Origin: Candidatus Fermentibacterota bacterium
Lineage (GTDB): Bacteria; JAFGKV01
Assembly: GCA_016928395.1 (NCBI GenBank)
Contig: JAFGKV010000021.1
Coordinates: forward strand, 1-57,493
DNA length: 57,493 nucleotides
Direction of reading: 5' to 3'
Both the position numbers and the translations under genes were made by a program. Of this stretch, positions 1 to 8,372 are shown piece by piece; the first letter of the stretch is position 1; each line of letters opens with the position of its first letter. Under the pieces are notes generated by a model, which saw only the letters and a program-made list of their open reading frames with translations, was not told the origin of the DNA and did no database searches.

Positions 1-1620
1 AGTCGCTGGGGTCCGCTTGTAGCTCAACAGAATCGTCAGATCCTCGGTTTCATCAGCATCGGGATCAGAACCACCGGGAACCTGATCGTCGGTCGCGTTC
101 CAGACGACCCAGATGCTGTCCTGGTAGACGGTCTGTGCCTGAGGCGCCAGCAAGTCGATGCTGGGACGAACGATGTCGATGACTTCATCGGGGGGATAGA
201 AGTAGCTAGTATTGTCCTCCATGATAGGGCCAAAACCCTCCGGCGGTGACGCGGAATCCCACACTTTGACCACCATGCTGTTGATGCTCTGGCCTGCGTA
301 TGCTGTCCAACCCCCGGCGGGCTCCGGCACGGAGAAGCTGTAAGTAGCCGGGTTACCGGGAGGATCGCCAGGAACCGTGAAGGACACGGTCGAAGGTTCG
401 TTCTGACCCAGGCGATACTGGAGCGTGCCATGCACAAACGGCCCCCACGGATACTCCAGTTCGACATCGTGCACCCGGATGCTACCGTTCCATGGGCCGA
501 CACTCGTCTCATTCAATTCTGCAGTCGACCAGGAATCCAACACGGGCAGATCGTAATCGGCTACGCTACTGGTTGGCTCGCCATAGTGGAACTGGCCGAG
601 CTGATCCTCGAATCCAACCCGGAACCAGTATTTCGCCCCATTGGCCAGTCCCCCGGCCCAGATGGTGCCGTAGGTGCTACCGACCGTCACATCACTCTGG
701 CCTTCAATGCTGCCGAAGTTCTGGTCAAAGGACCACTGCAGCCGGAACGTGGTCGATCGCCCCGGCTGCTCATCTGGAGAAGGGAACCGCTGGCTGCCTT
801 GGGGTATCCCGTACGGAGAAACCTGTGCCTGGCCGATAGCTTCCACCGTCTCGTAGAAATCCACCCAGCTCTCGTTTACCCAGTACGAGGAACTCGTACC
901 GTCCGGCTCCGCTGCGTTGTCGACACCGTGCACCCTTATACGCACCTGGCCTCCCGCCATACTTCCCCAGCCTCCGGCAGGAGGCGGAATGGAAAACGAG
1001 TAGTAGCCATCCCCGATACCGGGCATAGCGGCTTCGCCGGCATTCCCACTGCCATAGTCCCAGATAGCATAGGCTCGCATGACACTCGCTGGATAATCGA
1101 CGATGCGCACGGATCCCATGGCATTGCCGCTGGAGCCGGCATGAAGGTCGGTACACGTGAATGAGTCTGGTGGAATCCAGGGCCCCTGGTTGTCCTGCGT
1201 CGATGTTGTCTCCCCGTACTGATCCAAGGGATCGGGCACCGAGTTCACCTGATATCGTATCAGCCGCTGATGCAGCAGATAGCTGAACGGGAATCCCGGA
1301 TCAGGATAGGCAAAGTCGTACTCCGTTCCGGAGATCGTCGTCCATTCGATGAGATCTGGCCGGGCCACGTAGATAAGGTTGCCGTTGCCGCGGGTGAATT
1401 GGGGCTCCTCGAATGCCACCCCACCACTGGCATCCGCCACAAGGCACCGAACACGATACTGCGCAGCCCCGGTGGGACTCCAGAACACCGTGTTGAACAC
1501 CTGGCCGCCCATGTCCGTCGTGAATGAAGGCTCAGGGGTCACACTCGGCGGATACGCCCAGACAGCGGTGAGCGAAAGGGCCAGAATCCCCAATATCCAT
1601 GTCGCGGCTGTGTTTCTCAT
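1..1620 (-). CDS. Secreted fibronectin-type/Ig-like protein, 3' end outside the window
   Basis: The frame is open from an ATG at 1618-1620 to the window edge (540 codons, no stop), so the C-terminus is missing. Residues 1-22 form a signal peptide (MRNT, hydrophobic core ILGILALSLTAV, then WAYPP). The rest has no predicted membrane segment and is rich in Trp, Tyr, Gly and Pro, as in exported beta-sandwich proteins. A stretch near residues 285-345 (LANGAKYWFRVGFED) resembles the end of a fibronectin type III domain. A module is duplicated: YYSFSIPPPAGGW near residue 206 and YSFSVPEPAGGW near residue 427, each followed by a Gly-rich strand. An AAAGGGG sequence lies 12 bases before the ATG. A minus-strand TTGACA at 1681-1686 could be a -35 box, but its -10 partner is poor. 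It is probably a cell-surface or secreted structural or binding protein. No catalytic motif is seen. Confidence 0.8.
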   Translation of the reverse strand, partial: MRNTAATWILGILALSLTAVWAYPPSVTPEPSFTTDMGGQVFNTVFWSPTGAAQYRVRCLVADASGGVAFEEPQFTRGNGNLIYVARPDLIEWTTISGTEYDFAYPDPGFPFSYLLHQRLIRYQVNSVPDPLDQYGETTSTQDNQGPWIPPDSFTCTDLHAGSSGNAMGSVRIVDYPASVMRAYAIWDYGSGNAGEAAMPGIGDGYYSFSIPPPAGGWGSMAGGQVRIRVHGVDNAAEPDGTSSSYWVNESWVDFYETVEAIGQAQVSPYGIPQGSQRFPSPDEQPGRSTTFRLQWSFDQNFGSIEGQSDVTVGSTYGTIWAGGLANGAKYWFRVGFEDQLGQFHYGEPTSSVADYDLPVLDSWSTAELNETSVGPWNGSIRVHDVELEYPWGPFVHGTLQYRLGQNEPSTVSFTVPGDPPGNPATYSFSVPEPAGGWTAYAGQSINSMVVKVWDSASPPEGFGPIMEDNTSYFYPPDEVIDIVRPSIDLLAPQAQTVYQDSIWVVWNATDDQVPGGSDPDADETEDLTILLSYKRTPAT

Positions 1621-2160
1621 CCTAGAATGCTGGCCCCTTTCTTACCACGAAACCTACCCGAATGCTCCGAGCGACCGGGCTGTCAAGCCCGCGCCTTTCG
1701 CCCACGACTGATCAGCAAGAGTGCTGCGCTCACTCAGGCGGAAGAAGCCTCCCACCCGACGTACATGACCCTCCAACCCGGACAATAGCACCAGAGATAG
1801 CCGTGCTGTGCCCCCGGGGTCAAGAATGGAGACACGGCCCAGCATGGGTTGCTGCTGAAGAGCAGGCAGCTCCACGGTTCCATACCAATCGCCATCGCAA
1901 TCGATTTCGCAGTCGGATTGGCGGATCCTGTATCGACCCCGATGCCGATATCGACCACGACACCCCTCCCCGGCGGGCGACCGGGGGCGGTCGCCCCTGC
2001 GGCGGTTGATGCACATCTCCGTGGGGGTGGGACCAGTGCCCGCTCGAGCGGCTAGTGCCGGTGAGCTCCGCCGTACTCCCAACCCTGAGAAGCCGTAATG
2101 CACGCCGCACCCTCAGAGGCCCGACTGAATTGCGAACCGTCACCCGCTCGGGTCGTCAGC
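1621..2160. other. Gene-free stretch with repeats
   Basis: No convincing gene lies between the secreted protein and the permease; open frames here have Arg/Pro-rich shadow composition. The stretch contains one copy of the GC-rich hairpin repeat (1967-2000). It also contains a degraded segment (2070-2129) that resembles 10906-10963: both carry GCCGTACTC, AACCCTGAG, GCACCCTC and GAGGCCCGACTGAA in the same order. It looks like repeat-derived spacer DNA. Confidence 0.6.
1967..2000. repeat. GC-rich hairpin repeat, copy 1
   Basis: The arms GGGCGACC (1975-1982) and GGTCGCCC (1989-1996) are perfect inverted repeats around a six-base loop GGGGGC, preceded by CCCCGGC. The 56701-56735 copy has the same arms and loop length with one base changed over about 30. 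A third, interrupted copy lies at 10736-10832. All three are intergenic and follow a run containing GATnCCGA-like bases. Confidence 0.75.
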
Positions 2161-3942
2161 TCACGGGTACAGAGGCCAGAACAACAAGATCAAGGGGGTC
2201 GCCACGAGCGCGATGATCAATTCCAGCAACAGCCCCATGCGCCAGTAGTCGCCGAACTTGTAGCCGCCCGGCCCCATCACCAGAGTATTGGATTGATGGC
2301 CGATGGGAGTTAGGAACGCACACGAGGCGCCGACGGCGATGGCCATCAGGAATGGATCGGCCGAGGTGCCCAACCCCTGCGCCACGCCTATGGCGATCGG
2401 CGCGGTCAGCACCACCGCGGCCGCATTGTTCACCAAGTCAGAGAGGAACATCGTCAGCACCAAGACAAGAACCAATACCCAGGATGCGGGCATTCGATCT
2501 GCGAGGCGAAGTAAGGAACCGGCGATCAACTGCGCACCGCCCGTGGTCTCCAGCGCCTCGCCCACAGGGATCATCGCGCCCAGCAGGATGATGATGCTCC
2601 AGTCGATGCTGTCGTATGCTTCGCGCAGGGAGACACACCCGGCCATCACCATGATTACGCAGGCCATGACGAAAGCGACCGGCGCAGGGACTAGGCCGAA
2701 CGCGGTTGACAACAGGGCGAGACCGAAAACTGTGAGCGGCAGGATAAGCTGCCGCCGCTGGCCTATGCGCAATTCACGCTGCGCCAAGGGAAGGCACTCC
2801 AAGGTGGCCAGCACTTCCCTGGCCGTCTGCACATGGCTCTGCAGCAGCACCACGTCGCCCCCCTGCAAACGGATGCGATCCAGCCGCGAGCGTAGACGAC
2901 GGCCCTGGCGCGACACTGCCAGGAGATTGACGCCGTGCCGCCTTCGAAGATCGAGACCGAAGGCGGTGCGACCGACCAGCGGTGAGTTGATCCCGATCAC
3001 AGCCTCCATGAGCCCGACCTCGTCAGACTCTAGATCCTCGCGGACGATTCGCTCGCTGCCGACCAGCTCAAGCCGCGCCTTGGCCACGAGGGTTTCCAGG
3101 TTCTCGGCGTCAATCTGCAGAATCAGGATGTCGCCCTCACGAAACACGAGCCCCGGCGACGGAGCCAGGCGTCGTTCATTGCCGCGAACCAACCCCAGGA
3201 TATTGACCCCGCCGTCGATGAAGGTATTGATCTCAGGCAGTCGCTTCCCGACCAGCTTGGACTCCTCCGGGAGGCGAACTTCAGTGACATACTTCTCGAT
3301 CTCGAACAAGTCATGGGCCTCTGCGCTTCCCTGACGCCGTGGGATAAGCCGCCACCCGAGCAAGACTATGAACAGCAGCCCGACCAGCGCCACTCCAGCG
3401 CCGACAGGCGCAAACTGGAACATGCCAAACGGTGCAGCGCCGGTCTGAGAGCGGAACGAAGCGACGATGATGTTGGGCGGTGTGCCGATCAGCGTGGTCA
3501 TACCACCCAGAAGCGAGGCAAAGGCTAAAGGCATGAGGAAGACCGAAGCCTGGACACCCTTCTTCCGGGCAACCTGTATCGCCACTGGCATCAACAGCGC
3601 CAGCGCGCCGATATTGTTCATGAACGCCGAAAGCGCCGCGACGATGCCGGTGAGAGCCGCCAACTGCACAATCACCCCACCCTTAAGACGCAACAGCCTT
3701 TCGCCGATCAGATCCACGATGCCCGAGTTCCGCAGGCCGCGGCTGATCACCAGAACGGCCGCCACGGTGATCACGGCGGGGTTACTGAAACCGCTGAAGG
3801 CGTGGCCCGCCGGGACAAGACCGGTCAAGACCACGATCATCAGCGCAACCAGCGCGACGATGTCATACCGCCACCGTCCGGTGATGAAGAGACCGAGCGT
3901 CACCAGGAGGGTGCCGAAGATAATCCACTGGTGGACGGGCAT
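2161..3942 (-). CDS. SLC13/DASS-family permease with central RCK_C (TrkA-C) domains
   Basis: A 593-residue inner-membrane protein with two hydrophobic halves (about residues 1-190 and 395-593) around a soluble centre. This is the layout of SLC13-type anion or dicarboxylate transporters that carry two TrkA-C domains. The N-half has the helix-rich start MPVHQWIIFGTLLVTLGLF and a loop GTPPNII (about 150-160); the C-half has a matching loop GHQSNTLVMGP (near 560). These paired hairpin loops carry the Asn/Pro-rich sodium and substrate sites of the family. The centre (about 210-380) contains FREGDILILQ and LQGGDVVLLQ, the typical ends of TrkA-C domains. The ATG has AAGGATG eight bases upstream. It stands alone, so substrate (sulfate, phosphate, dicarboxylate) cannot be told. 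Confidence 0.88.
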   Translation of the reverse strand: MPVHQWIIFGTLLVTLGLFITGRWRYDIVALVALMIVVLTGLVPAGHAFSGFSNPAVITVAAVLVISRGLRNSGIVDLIGERLLRLKGGVIVQLAALTGIVAALSAFMNNIGALALLMPVAIQVARKKGVQASVFLMPLAFASLLGGMTTLIGTPPNIIVASFRSQTGAAPFGMFQFAPVGAGVALVGLLFIVLLGWRLIPRRQGSAEAHDLFEIEKYVTEVRLPEESKLVGKRLPEINTFIDGGVNILGLVRGNERRLAPSPGLVFREGDILILQIDAENLETLVAKARLELVGSERIVREDLESDEVGLMEAVIGINSPLVGRTAFGLDLRRRHGVNLLAVSRQGRRLRSRLDRIRLQGGDVVLLQSHVQTAREVLATLECLPLAQRELRIGQRRQLILPLTVFGLALLSTAFGLVPAPVAFVMACVIMVMAGCVSLREAYDSIDWSIIILLGAMIPVGEALETTGGAQLIAGSLLRLADRMPASWVLVLVLVLTMFLSDLVNNAAAVVLTAPIAIGVAQGLGTSADPFLMAIAVGASCAFLTPIGHQSNTLVMGPGGYKFGDYWRMGLLLELIIALVATPLILLFWPLYP

Positions 3943-4404
3943 GACGATTCATCCTTGCCGGGTTTCGGCCTGGTTATGGAGAGAGGTACTGTGCGTCGCG
4001 AGAGCGCCTGCCAAGCAAGGCAATGATAATGACCCATGCCGTCTCACGCCAGATGAAGCGCCGCAAGTCTCTCCCCCGGAGGGATGCGGTTCCCAGAGCT
4101 AGGAGTGCGCAGGAGATGGATAGTGTCGGTTCAGGACAGTGACCCATTCCATCGGACTGAGGCTCCCTCGTGAAACAGCGACGTTCGGGGAGGATCGATC
4201 TTCAGTGGCCTCTCCTGTCTCGTTCTCCAAGTTCCACGTGGCAAGACTGTACGATGAACCATGGCGTTTGTATAGGACGAATCATATATATGACTCGTCC
4301 TATATTCAGAAGCAGTTTGGAGTGACTTCCGGAGGGACTCCTGCGGAGTTCACGGTGAAGACGGTGCGGCGTTCGCAGACTATCGAGAGATGATCTCTAC
4401 GAAC
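3943..4404. other. Gene-free stretch with an AT-rich palindrome
   Basis: The stretch lies between the permease start and the 3' end of the protease gene, both on the minus strand. No coding frame is credible. Its only striking feature is the palindromic repeat at 4259-4308. It should hold the permease promoter and the 3' end of the ABC operon, but I see no clear -35/-10 pair and no U-tract terminator. Confidence 0.5.
4259..4308. repeat. AT-rich palindromic repeat, copy 1
   Basis: Bases 4271-4304 form a near-perfect 34-base palindrome: arms TATAGGACGA and TCGTCCTATA flank a core containing CATATATATG, with a single mismatched pair. A second copy lies at 56875-56925. From the core through ATTCA the two copies match at 26 of 27 bases (4282-4308 against 56899-56925), with weaker similarity to the left. 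The AT-rich core is out of keeping with the GC-rich surroundings. It could be a protein-binding site, a small mobile repeat, or the stem of a 3'-end structure for the protease gene. Confidence 0.75.
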
Positions 4405-6267
4405 TCACTCGTACAGGTTCGCCAACCGTAGCGTCGCGACCAGGACCTGGCCGTCGCGGACCAGGCTCAGCTCATACTCCGTGCCCGCGGAAGCGCGGAG
4501 CATTTCGCGAATACGTAGAATACCACCCAGCTCCTCAGCGCTCTTTCCGTCGATAGCAGACACAACATCACCCCTCTGGATGCCGGCTATGGCTCCCGGG
4601 GTGCCCTCCGGTACGGTCAGAACCTCGACCTTTCTGCTCTCACCCATGATCACTTGCAGGCCGCTACGGTCGACCGGCGACTCCGTGTCGAAACCACCGC
4701 CCTTCTCGACGATCACCTGTTCCCGTGTGTAGTCAAGGAACAGGGTGAAGCGTGAGAGAAAGTCGTTCCCCGCGTTGCCGGTGATCTCGCTACTGGCGAA
4801 TGACCCGGTTCCCTTCGCTGCAGGAATCTCTATCAGGGGTTTGATCACGGTAAGACCCGCCATGCTGATGGAGTCGAATTGGGCAGTCGTGGCCTCCTGG
4901 TCACCCCCCGCTCCGAATCCAATGCGGGTGACTCCCGCACGGCCCAACAGGCCATGCTCTTCGGCGTACGGATAGAAGAATGTCGTCCCGCCTGCACCAA
5001 GATCCAGGTCCCACAACCCGTGGTACCGCCCATCCACCGTGATGGGAATCTGGAGCATGTTCGACTTCGAGAGCGGAGCATCGAGTACGACGCCGTCCCC
5101 TGCATAGGAGAAGCTATCCGGATCACAGAAGGTGAGCCGCTCATTGGCGAAATCCACCTTGGTCACGAGCCGTGAAAGGAAGTCGTACCCGAGGATTCCA
5201 CCGACCTCGAAGCCGAGGACCTTTCTCATCATATCGTTCAAGCTGAACACGGCCACCGTCTGGGAATCGAACTCAACGCCACCGATCTCGAAAGGTGGCA
5301 GCCTGGACAAGGAGAACTCCGCGGTGCTGGTCGCGCCCCTTCCGACGAGCTTCCCCTCTTGGGGGAGGTCCAGCGCAGTCGCGAACTCCTTCTCGATTAC
5401 GGTCGCCCCTGCGCCCGAATCCAGAATCCACAGGCGGCTCTGTCCTCCGACGGTCAACGGAAGGTACACATGCCGCTCGATGAACTGGAAGGCCACCTCG
5501 ACGCAGGCCAACCCCGGAGGAAAGCGAAAGTCCCGCGCACGTTCCTGCGGCGGTTCGAACAGTGCCTGGTCCATCGGTGCGTTGACCTCAAGCGAGACGA
5601 TACGTATCGTGGTGCTCTGGCTGGTTGGGAGCTCGAGTTGTTCCACGGTGAATGGATAGAGAACTCCCTCGACGTCACGATAGTCCCGGTTCACGGTATG
5701 AACCTCGCCGTCGGGCTTGACCACAATGCTCTTGATCAGGAGGTACGATGTCGTGTCGTAGTAGTCATTCTGGATGAAGCTGTTGATCGTATTGGTCGTC
5801 GTGAGTACGTGGCAGATCGACCCGGCCGCGGTGTCCTCCCGGGCATAGGTGACGGTGAAGACCGCGGAGCCTCGCTTGATGTGTTCGCGCGTCGCTTTCA
5901 AGACCTCCAGTTGGCGTTCCTTGACCGTTGCCGCATCCCGGGCGATCTGCAGTTTGCCGTTCTGATCCACCCGCCAGGCATAGTCGCCATTGTCCCCTGA
6001 TACTTGACTGATGACCTGTATGTCGAACTCCTGGCGTGACTTGTCGGGCAGCATGCTCCAGGTCTCAATGGTTCCGCCGAGCCCGGTGCCTTCAAGCACC
6101 AGAGTCCCCTTGGAGTGAATCGCCTGGTGAGAGTCTATGGCCGTCCATCCTCCCATTGCGACGATGTGTTGGTCAAGGATCACATAGGGATCGGGGGTCT
6201 CAGACAGGCCGACAGCCGCGGTCTCCACGACCGATAGCACGAGTAACCCAATGTGCACTGTGTTCAC
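4405..6267 (-). CDS. LolA-like / two-lobed aspartyl protease / PDZ protein
   Basis: A 620-residue exported protein. Residues 1-22 look like a signal peptide. Residues 25-240 resemble an outer-membrane lipoprotein-sorting (LolA-like) fold, with beta-strand-rich text such as WRVDQNGKLQIARD and YRDVEGVLYPFTVEQ. Two retropepsin-like lobes follow. The first has the catalytic-type motif LDSGAGATV (Asp283) and a later GILGYDFLSR. The second has LDLGAGGTTF (Asp422), where the usual Ser/Thr after Asp is Leu, and a later GNAGNDFLSRF. Residues about 535-620 form a PDZ domain (GTPGAIAGIQRGDVVSAIDG). GTG start with GGAGG nine bases upstream. It is the last gene of the ABC exporter cluster, 62 bases after the LolA-like lipoprotein gene. 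A periplasmic protease or peptide-binding role tied to export is inferred; substrate unknown. Confidence 0.82.
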   Translation of the reverse strand: MNTVHIGLLVLSVVETAAVGLSETPDPYVILDQHIVAMGGWTAIDSHQAIHSKGTLVLEGTGLGGTIETWSMLPDKSRQEFDIQVISQVSGDNGDYAWRVDQNGKLQIARDAATVKERQLEVLKATREHIKRGSAVFTVTYAREDTAAGSICHVLTTTNTINSFIQNDYYDTTSYLLIKSIVVKPDGEVHTVNRDYRDVEGVLYPFTVEQLELPTSQSTTIRIVSLEVNAPMDQALFEPPQERARDFRFPPGLACVEVAFQFIERHVYLPLTVGGQSRLWILDSGAGATVIEKEFATALDLPQEGKLVGRGATSTAEFSLSRLPPFEIGGVEFDSQTVAVFSLNDMMRKVLGFEVGGILGYDFLSRLVTKVDFANERLTFCDPDSFSYAGDGVVLDAPLSKSNMLQIPITVDGRYHGLWDLDLGAGGTTFFYPYAEEHGLLGRAGVTRIGFGAGGDQEATTAQFDSISMAGLTVIKPLIEIPAAKGTGSFASSEITGNAGNDFLSRFTLFLDYTREQVIVEKGGGFDTESPVDRSGLQVIMGESRKVEVLTVPEGTPGAIAGIQRGDVVSAIDGKSAEELGGILRIREMLRASAGTEYELSLVRDGQVLVATLRLANLYE

Positions 6268-6329
6268 GTCTTCTTCCTCCCATTCCTCAACGGGTGCGCA
6301 ACCTCGCCACGCGTTCTTTTGGCCCGCGT

Positions 6330-7079
6330 TCAGCGTCGCAAGGCTGCCTTGGTGAAGATATGATCAGGTATCTCCTGGTCGAACTGTATCCCGGTCATCC
6401 TGAATTCGGTGCCATCGCCCTGCTTCAGCATATCCTTGAAGAGAATGGTAGTGGGGAACCAACGGCCCTCGATCTGCATGACATCGGAGAACGACGTGCG
6501 TTTCAAGAGCTGGCCGCTCTTGGCGTAAAGCTCCTCCCGCAGGGGCACGTAGCGCTCGGTGTCGATCCATATCGTGCGTGAACCGTAGGCGATATCGGTG
6601 ACGCGTGCTTTGAGATGCAGCACATAGGTTTCGCGGTCATCGACGAAGTCTTCGCCCCGCAATTCGGCGGTGTACACGTCGGTGAGCCTGCGGTCTTCCA
6701 TCATGTCTTCATACGAGAGATCGGAACCCATGACCGACTGCCTGAGCATGTGGCCGGAAATCTGGATGATGCGGTCGGTGGGAGGAGAGTAGATCCAGAG
6801 CTGATCTTCCAGCTTCAGCATCTTCGTCCCCGCCTCCCGGGCCGGTGAGAGGTACTCGGTGAAGGATTGCCTGTCGCCCACGGAGTAGGTACGGGAAGTC
6901 ATGGTGCGGCTGCCCCGCCGTCCATGAATGGTCATCCTCGACTCCACGATGCGATTCTCGGAATGCATGTTGCGGTCTACCCGCTCCAAGATGACGTCGG
7001 CATTGGGCTGGGTGCATGCTTCAACCCCAAGGAGCAGCACGCCGACTGCCGCCAGAAGACCTGATCCACTGATACTCAC
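6330..7079 (-). CDS. Outer-membrane lipoprotein-sorting protein (LolA-like lipoprotein)
   Basis: A 249-residue protein with a hydrophobic N-terminus ending LLLGVEAC, a plausible lipobox with Cys22, so it is probably membrane-anchored. The body matches the LolA-like family often encoded beside MacB/FtsX-type ABC transporters: an early RMTIHGRRGSRTM strand, DQLWIYSPPTDRIIQISG, a YAGSRTIWIDTE-like strand (here YGSRTIWIDTERYVPLREE), and a closing FPTTILFKDM. GTG start preceded by GGGAG. It lies 18 bases after the second permease gene, so it belongs to the same operon. It likely accepts or carries a lipid or lipoprotein moved by the transporter. The exact cargo is not shown by sequence. Confidence 0.85.
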   Translation of the reverse strand: MSISGSGLLAAVGVLLLGVEACTQPNADVILERVDRNMHSENRIVESRMTIHGRRGSRTMTSRTYSVGDRQSFTEYLSPAREAGTKMLKLEDQLWIYSPPTDRIIQISGHMLRQSVMGSDLSYEDMMEDRRLTDVYTAELRGEDFVDDRETYVLHLKARVTDIAYGSRTIWIDTERYVPLREELYAKSGQLLKRTSFSDVMQIEGRWFPTTILFKDMLKQGDGTEFRMTGIQFDQEIPDHIFTKAALRR

Positions 7080-7097
7080 TGCTCGCTCTCCCTTCTG

Positions 7098-8372
7098 TCA
7101 GGCCTCCAACTCCTTGAAGAGCTGGGACGTCTGCCTCCGGAAAATGCCGATCCCCGAAAGGGCGGTCCCGATCACGGTAGCGGCCAGCCCGGGGATGAAG
7201 CCGATATAGTAGGCCGGCGGCGTGATGCGGGCCCTGATGGTCGTGGGGAACATCAGGGATGCGCCTTCCATCAGACCCTCGACATTGATGCCATACTCCT
7301 GGAGGAGCCAGGCGACGAACAGGCCCAGGGCGGTGCCGATCACCGAACCCGCGATACCGATACAGACTGATTCGTAGATCATGGTTCGGTATACATGGCC
7401 CTTTTCTTCACCCATGGCCAGGCGCACGCCTATCTCCCCATACCGGCGCAGCCCACCCAGGAGGCCGGCATTCCACAATACCAGAGCCATCGCGACGACG
7501 AACACCAGGGAGATGTAGCCCGCCCAGACTTGGCCGAACTGCACATAGGGACCCATGCTCCCTTGCTGACTCAGTGCCTTCATCAGGGGTGCGAACTCGT
7601 CGGGATCGCTTTGGTATGCCGCATTGAACGCGTCAGCAGTGTGCCGGGCTGTGGCATCATCATAGAAGCCGCCGGGCAGAAACCCTACGATCTCCCCGGC
7701 GGCATCAGGCATGTCCAGGGCAAGGCGGGCGTCCTCGATATCGAGGATGAGGGTGCCGCGGTCCAGGATATCCATTCCGAACAAAAGGGTTCCGGCGACC
7801 CGGAAGTTGTGCATGACCATGCTGCCGTTCATGCTGACGCCGATGAGTGTAATATCGTCGCCGGGCTCGATGAGCAATCTCTGAGAGAATGCCTCACTGA
7901 TCAGCGCCTCGCCCCTCTCCTTGGGTAAGCCACCTCTGATCAGCGCCCGCGGCAGTCCGAGCCGCTGTATTTCGTTCGAGTCTTCGGACAGCAAGTCCAA
8001 CGCGAGGCCGACGGCCGGCCCCTGGGCGCGGGTTTCGCCCTGCTCATCGGGCACATCAATTAGGCCGCCGAACCGGATGCGCGGCGCCCATTCCATGGCC
8101 GGGAACCTCTCCGAAAGCTCCTCATTCAGGGTGGACACCTCGAGCAGAGCCAGGTCGTTGGGCAGTAGCTCCGCCTCCTCGGCATACGCTCTGGTCATGA
8201 CCTTCACATGGCCGTACGAGAACGTGGCGTTCATCTCGAGGGTCTCGCCCATGAAACCCTTGACATACGCATGCATCGCCACGGTGAGCATCACACCGAG
8301 GGTCACTACGATGACGGGCAACCTGCTACGGCTCTTGTCACGGATCAGCCCCTTGATCAGGAATCGTATCAC
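7098..8372 (-). CDS. ABC transporter permease, FtsX/MacB type (second permease)
   Basis: A 424-residue inner-membrane protein with the four-helix FtsX/MacB layout: one N-terminal membrane segment (about residues 18-38, LPVIVVTLGVMLTVAM), a long periplasmic domain (about 40-280), and three C-terminal segments (about 290-310, 335-360, 390-412). LRRYGEIGVRLAMGEEKGHV follows the second helix and is the typical cytoplasmic loop that contacts the ATPase. It overlaps the upstream permease by four bases (ATGA), a sign of translational coupling. With the neighbouring permease and ATPase it should form a heterodimeric mechanotransmission-type transporter acting in the periplasm or on outer-membrane-bound cargo. 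Confidence 0.9.
   Translation of the reverse strand: MIRFLIKGLIRDKSRSRLPVIVVTLGVMLTVAMHAYVKGFMGETLEMNATFSYGHVKVMTRAYAEEAELLPNDLALLEVSTLNEELSERFPAMEWAPRIRFGGLIDVPDEQGETRAQGPAVGLALDLLSEDSNEIQRLGLPRALIRGGLPKERGEALISEAFSQRLLIEPGDDITLIGVSMNGSMVMHNFRVAGTLLFGMDILDRGTLILDIEDARLALDMPDAAGEIVGFLPGGFYDDATARHTADAFNAAYQSDPDEFAPLMKALSQQGSMGPYVQFGQVWAGYISLVFVVAMALVLWNAGLLGGLRRYGEIGVRLAMGEEKGHVYRTMIYESVCIGIAGSVIGTALGLFVAWLLQEYGINVEGLMEGASLMFPTTIRARITPPAYYIGFIPGLAATVIGTALSGIGIFRRQTSQLFKELEA

Noticed and set aside
2303-3334. 343-codon plus-strand open frame
   Set aside because: It is antisense to the SLC13 permease with Ser/Arg/Thr-rich shadow composition. The minus-strand protein has clear family motifs.
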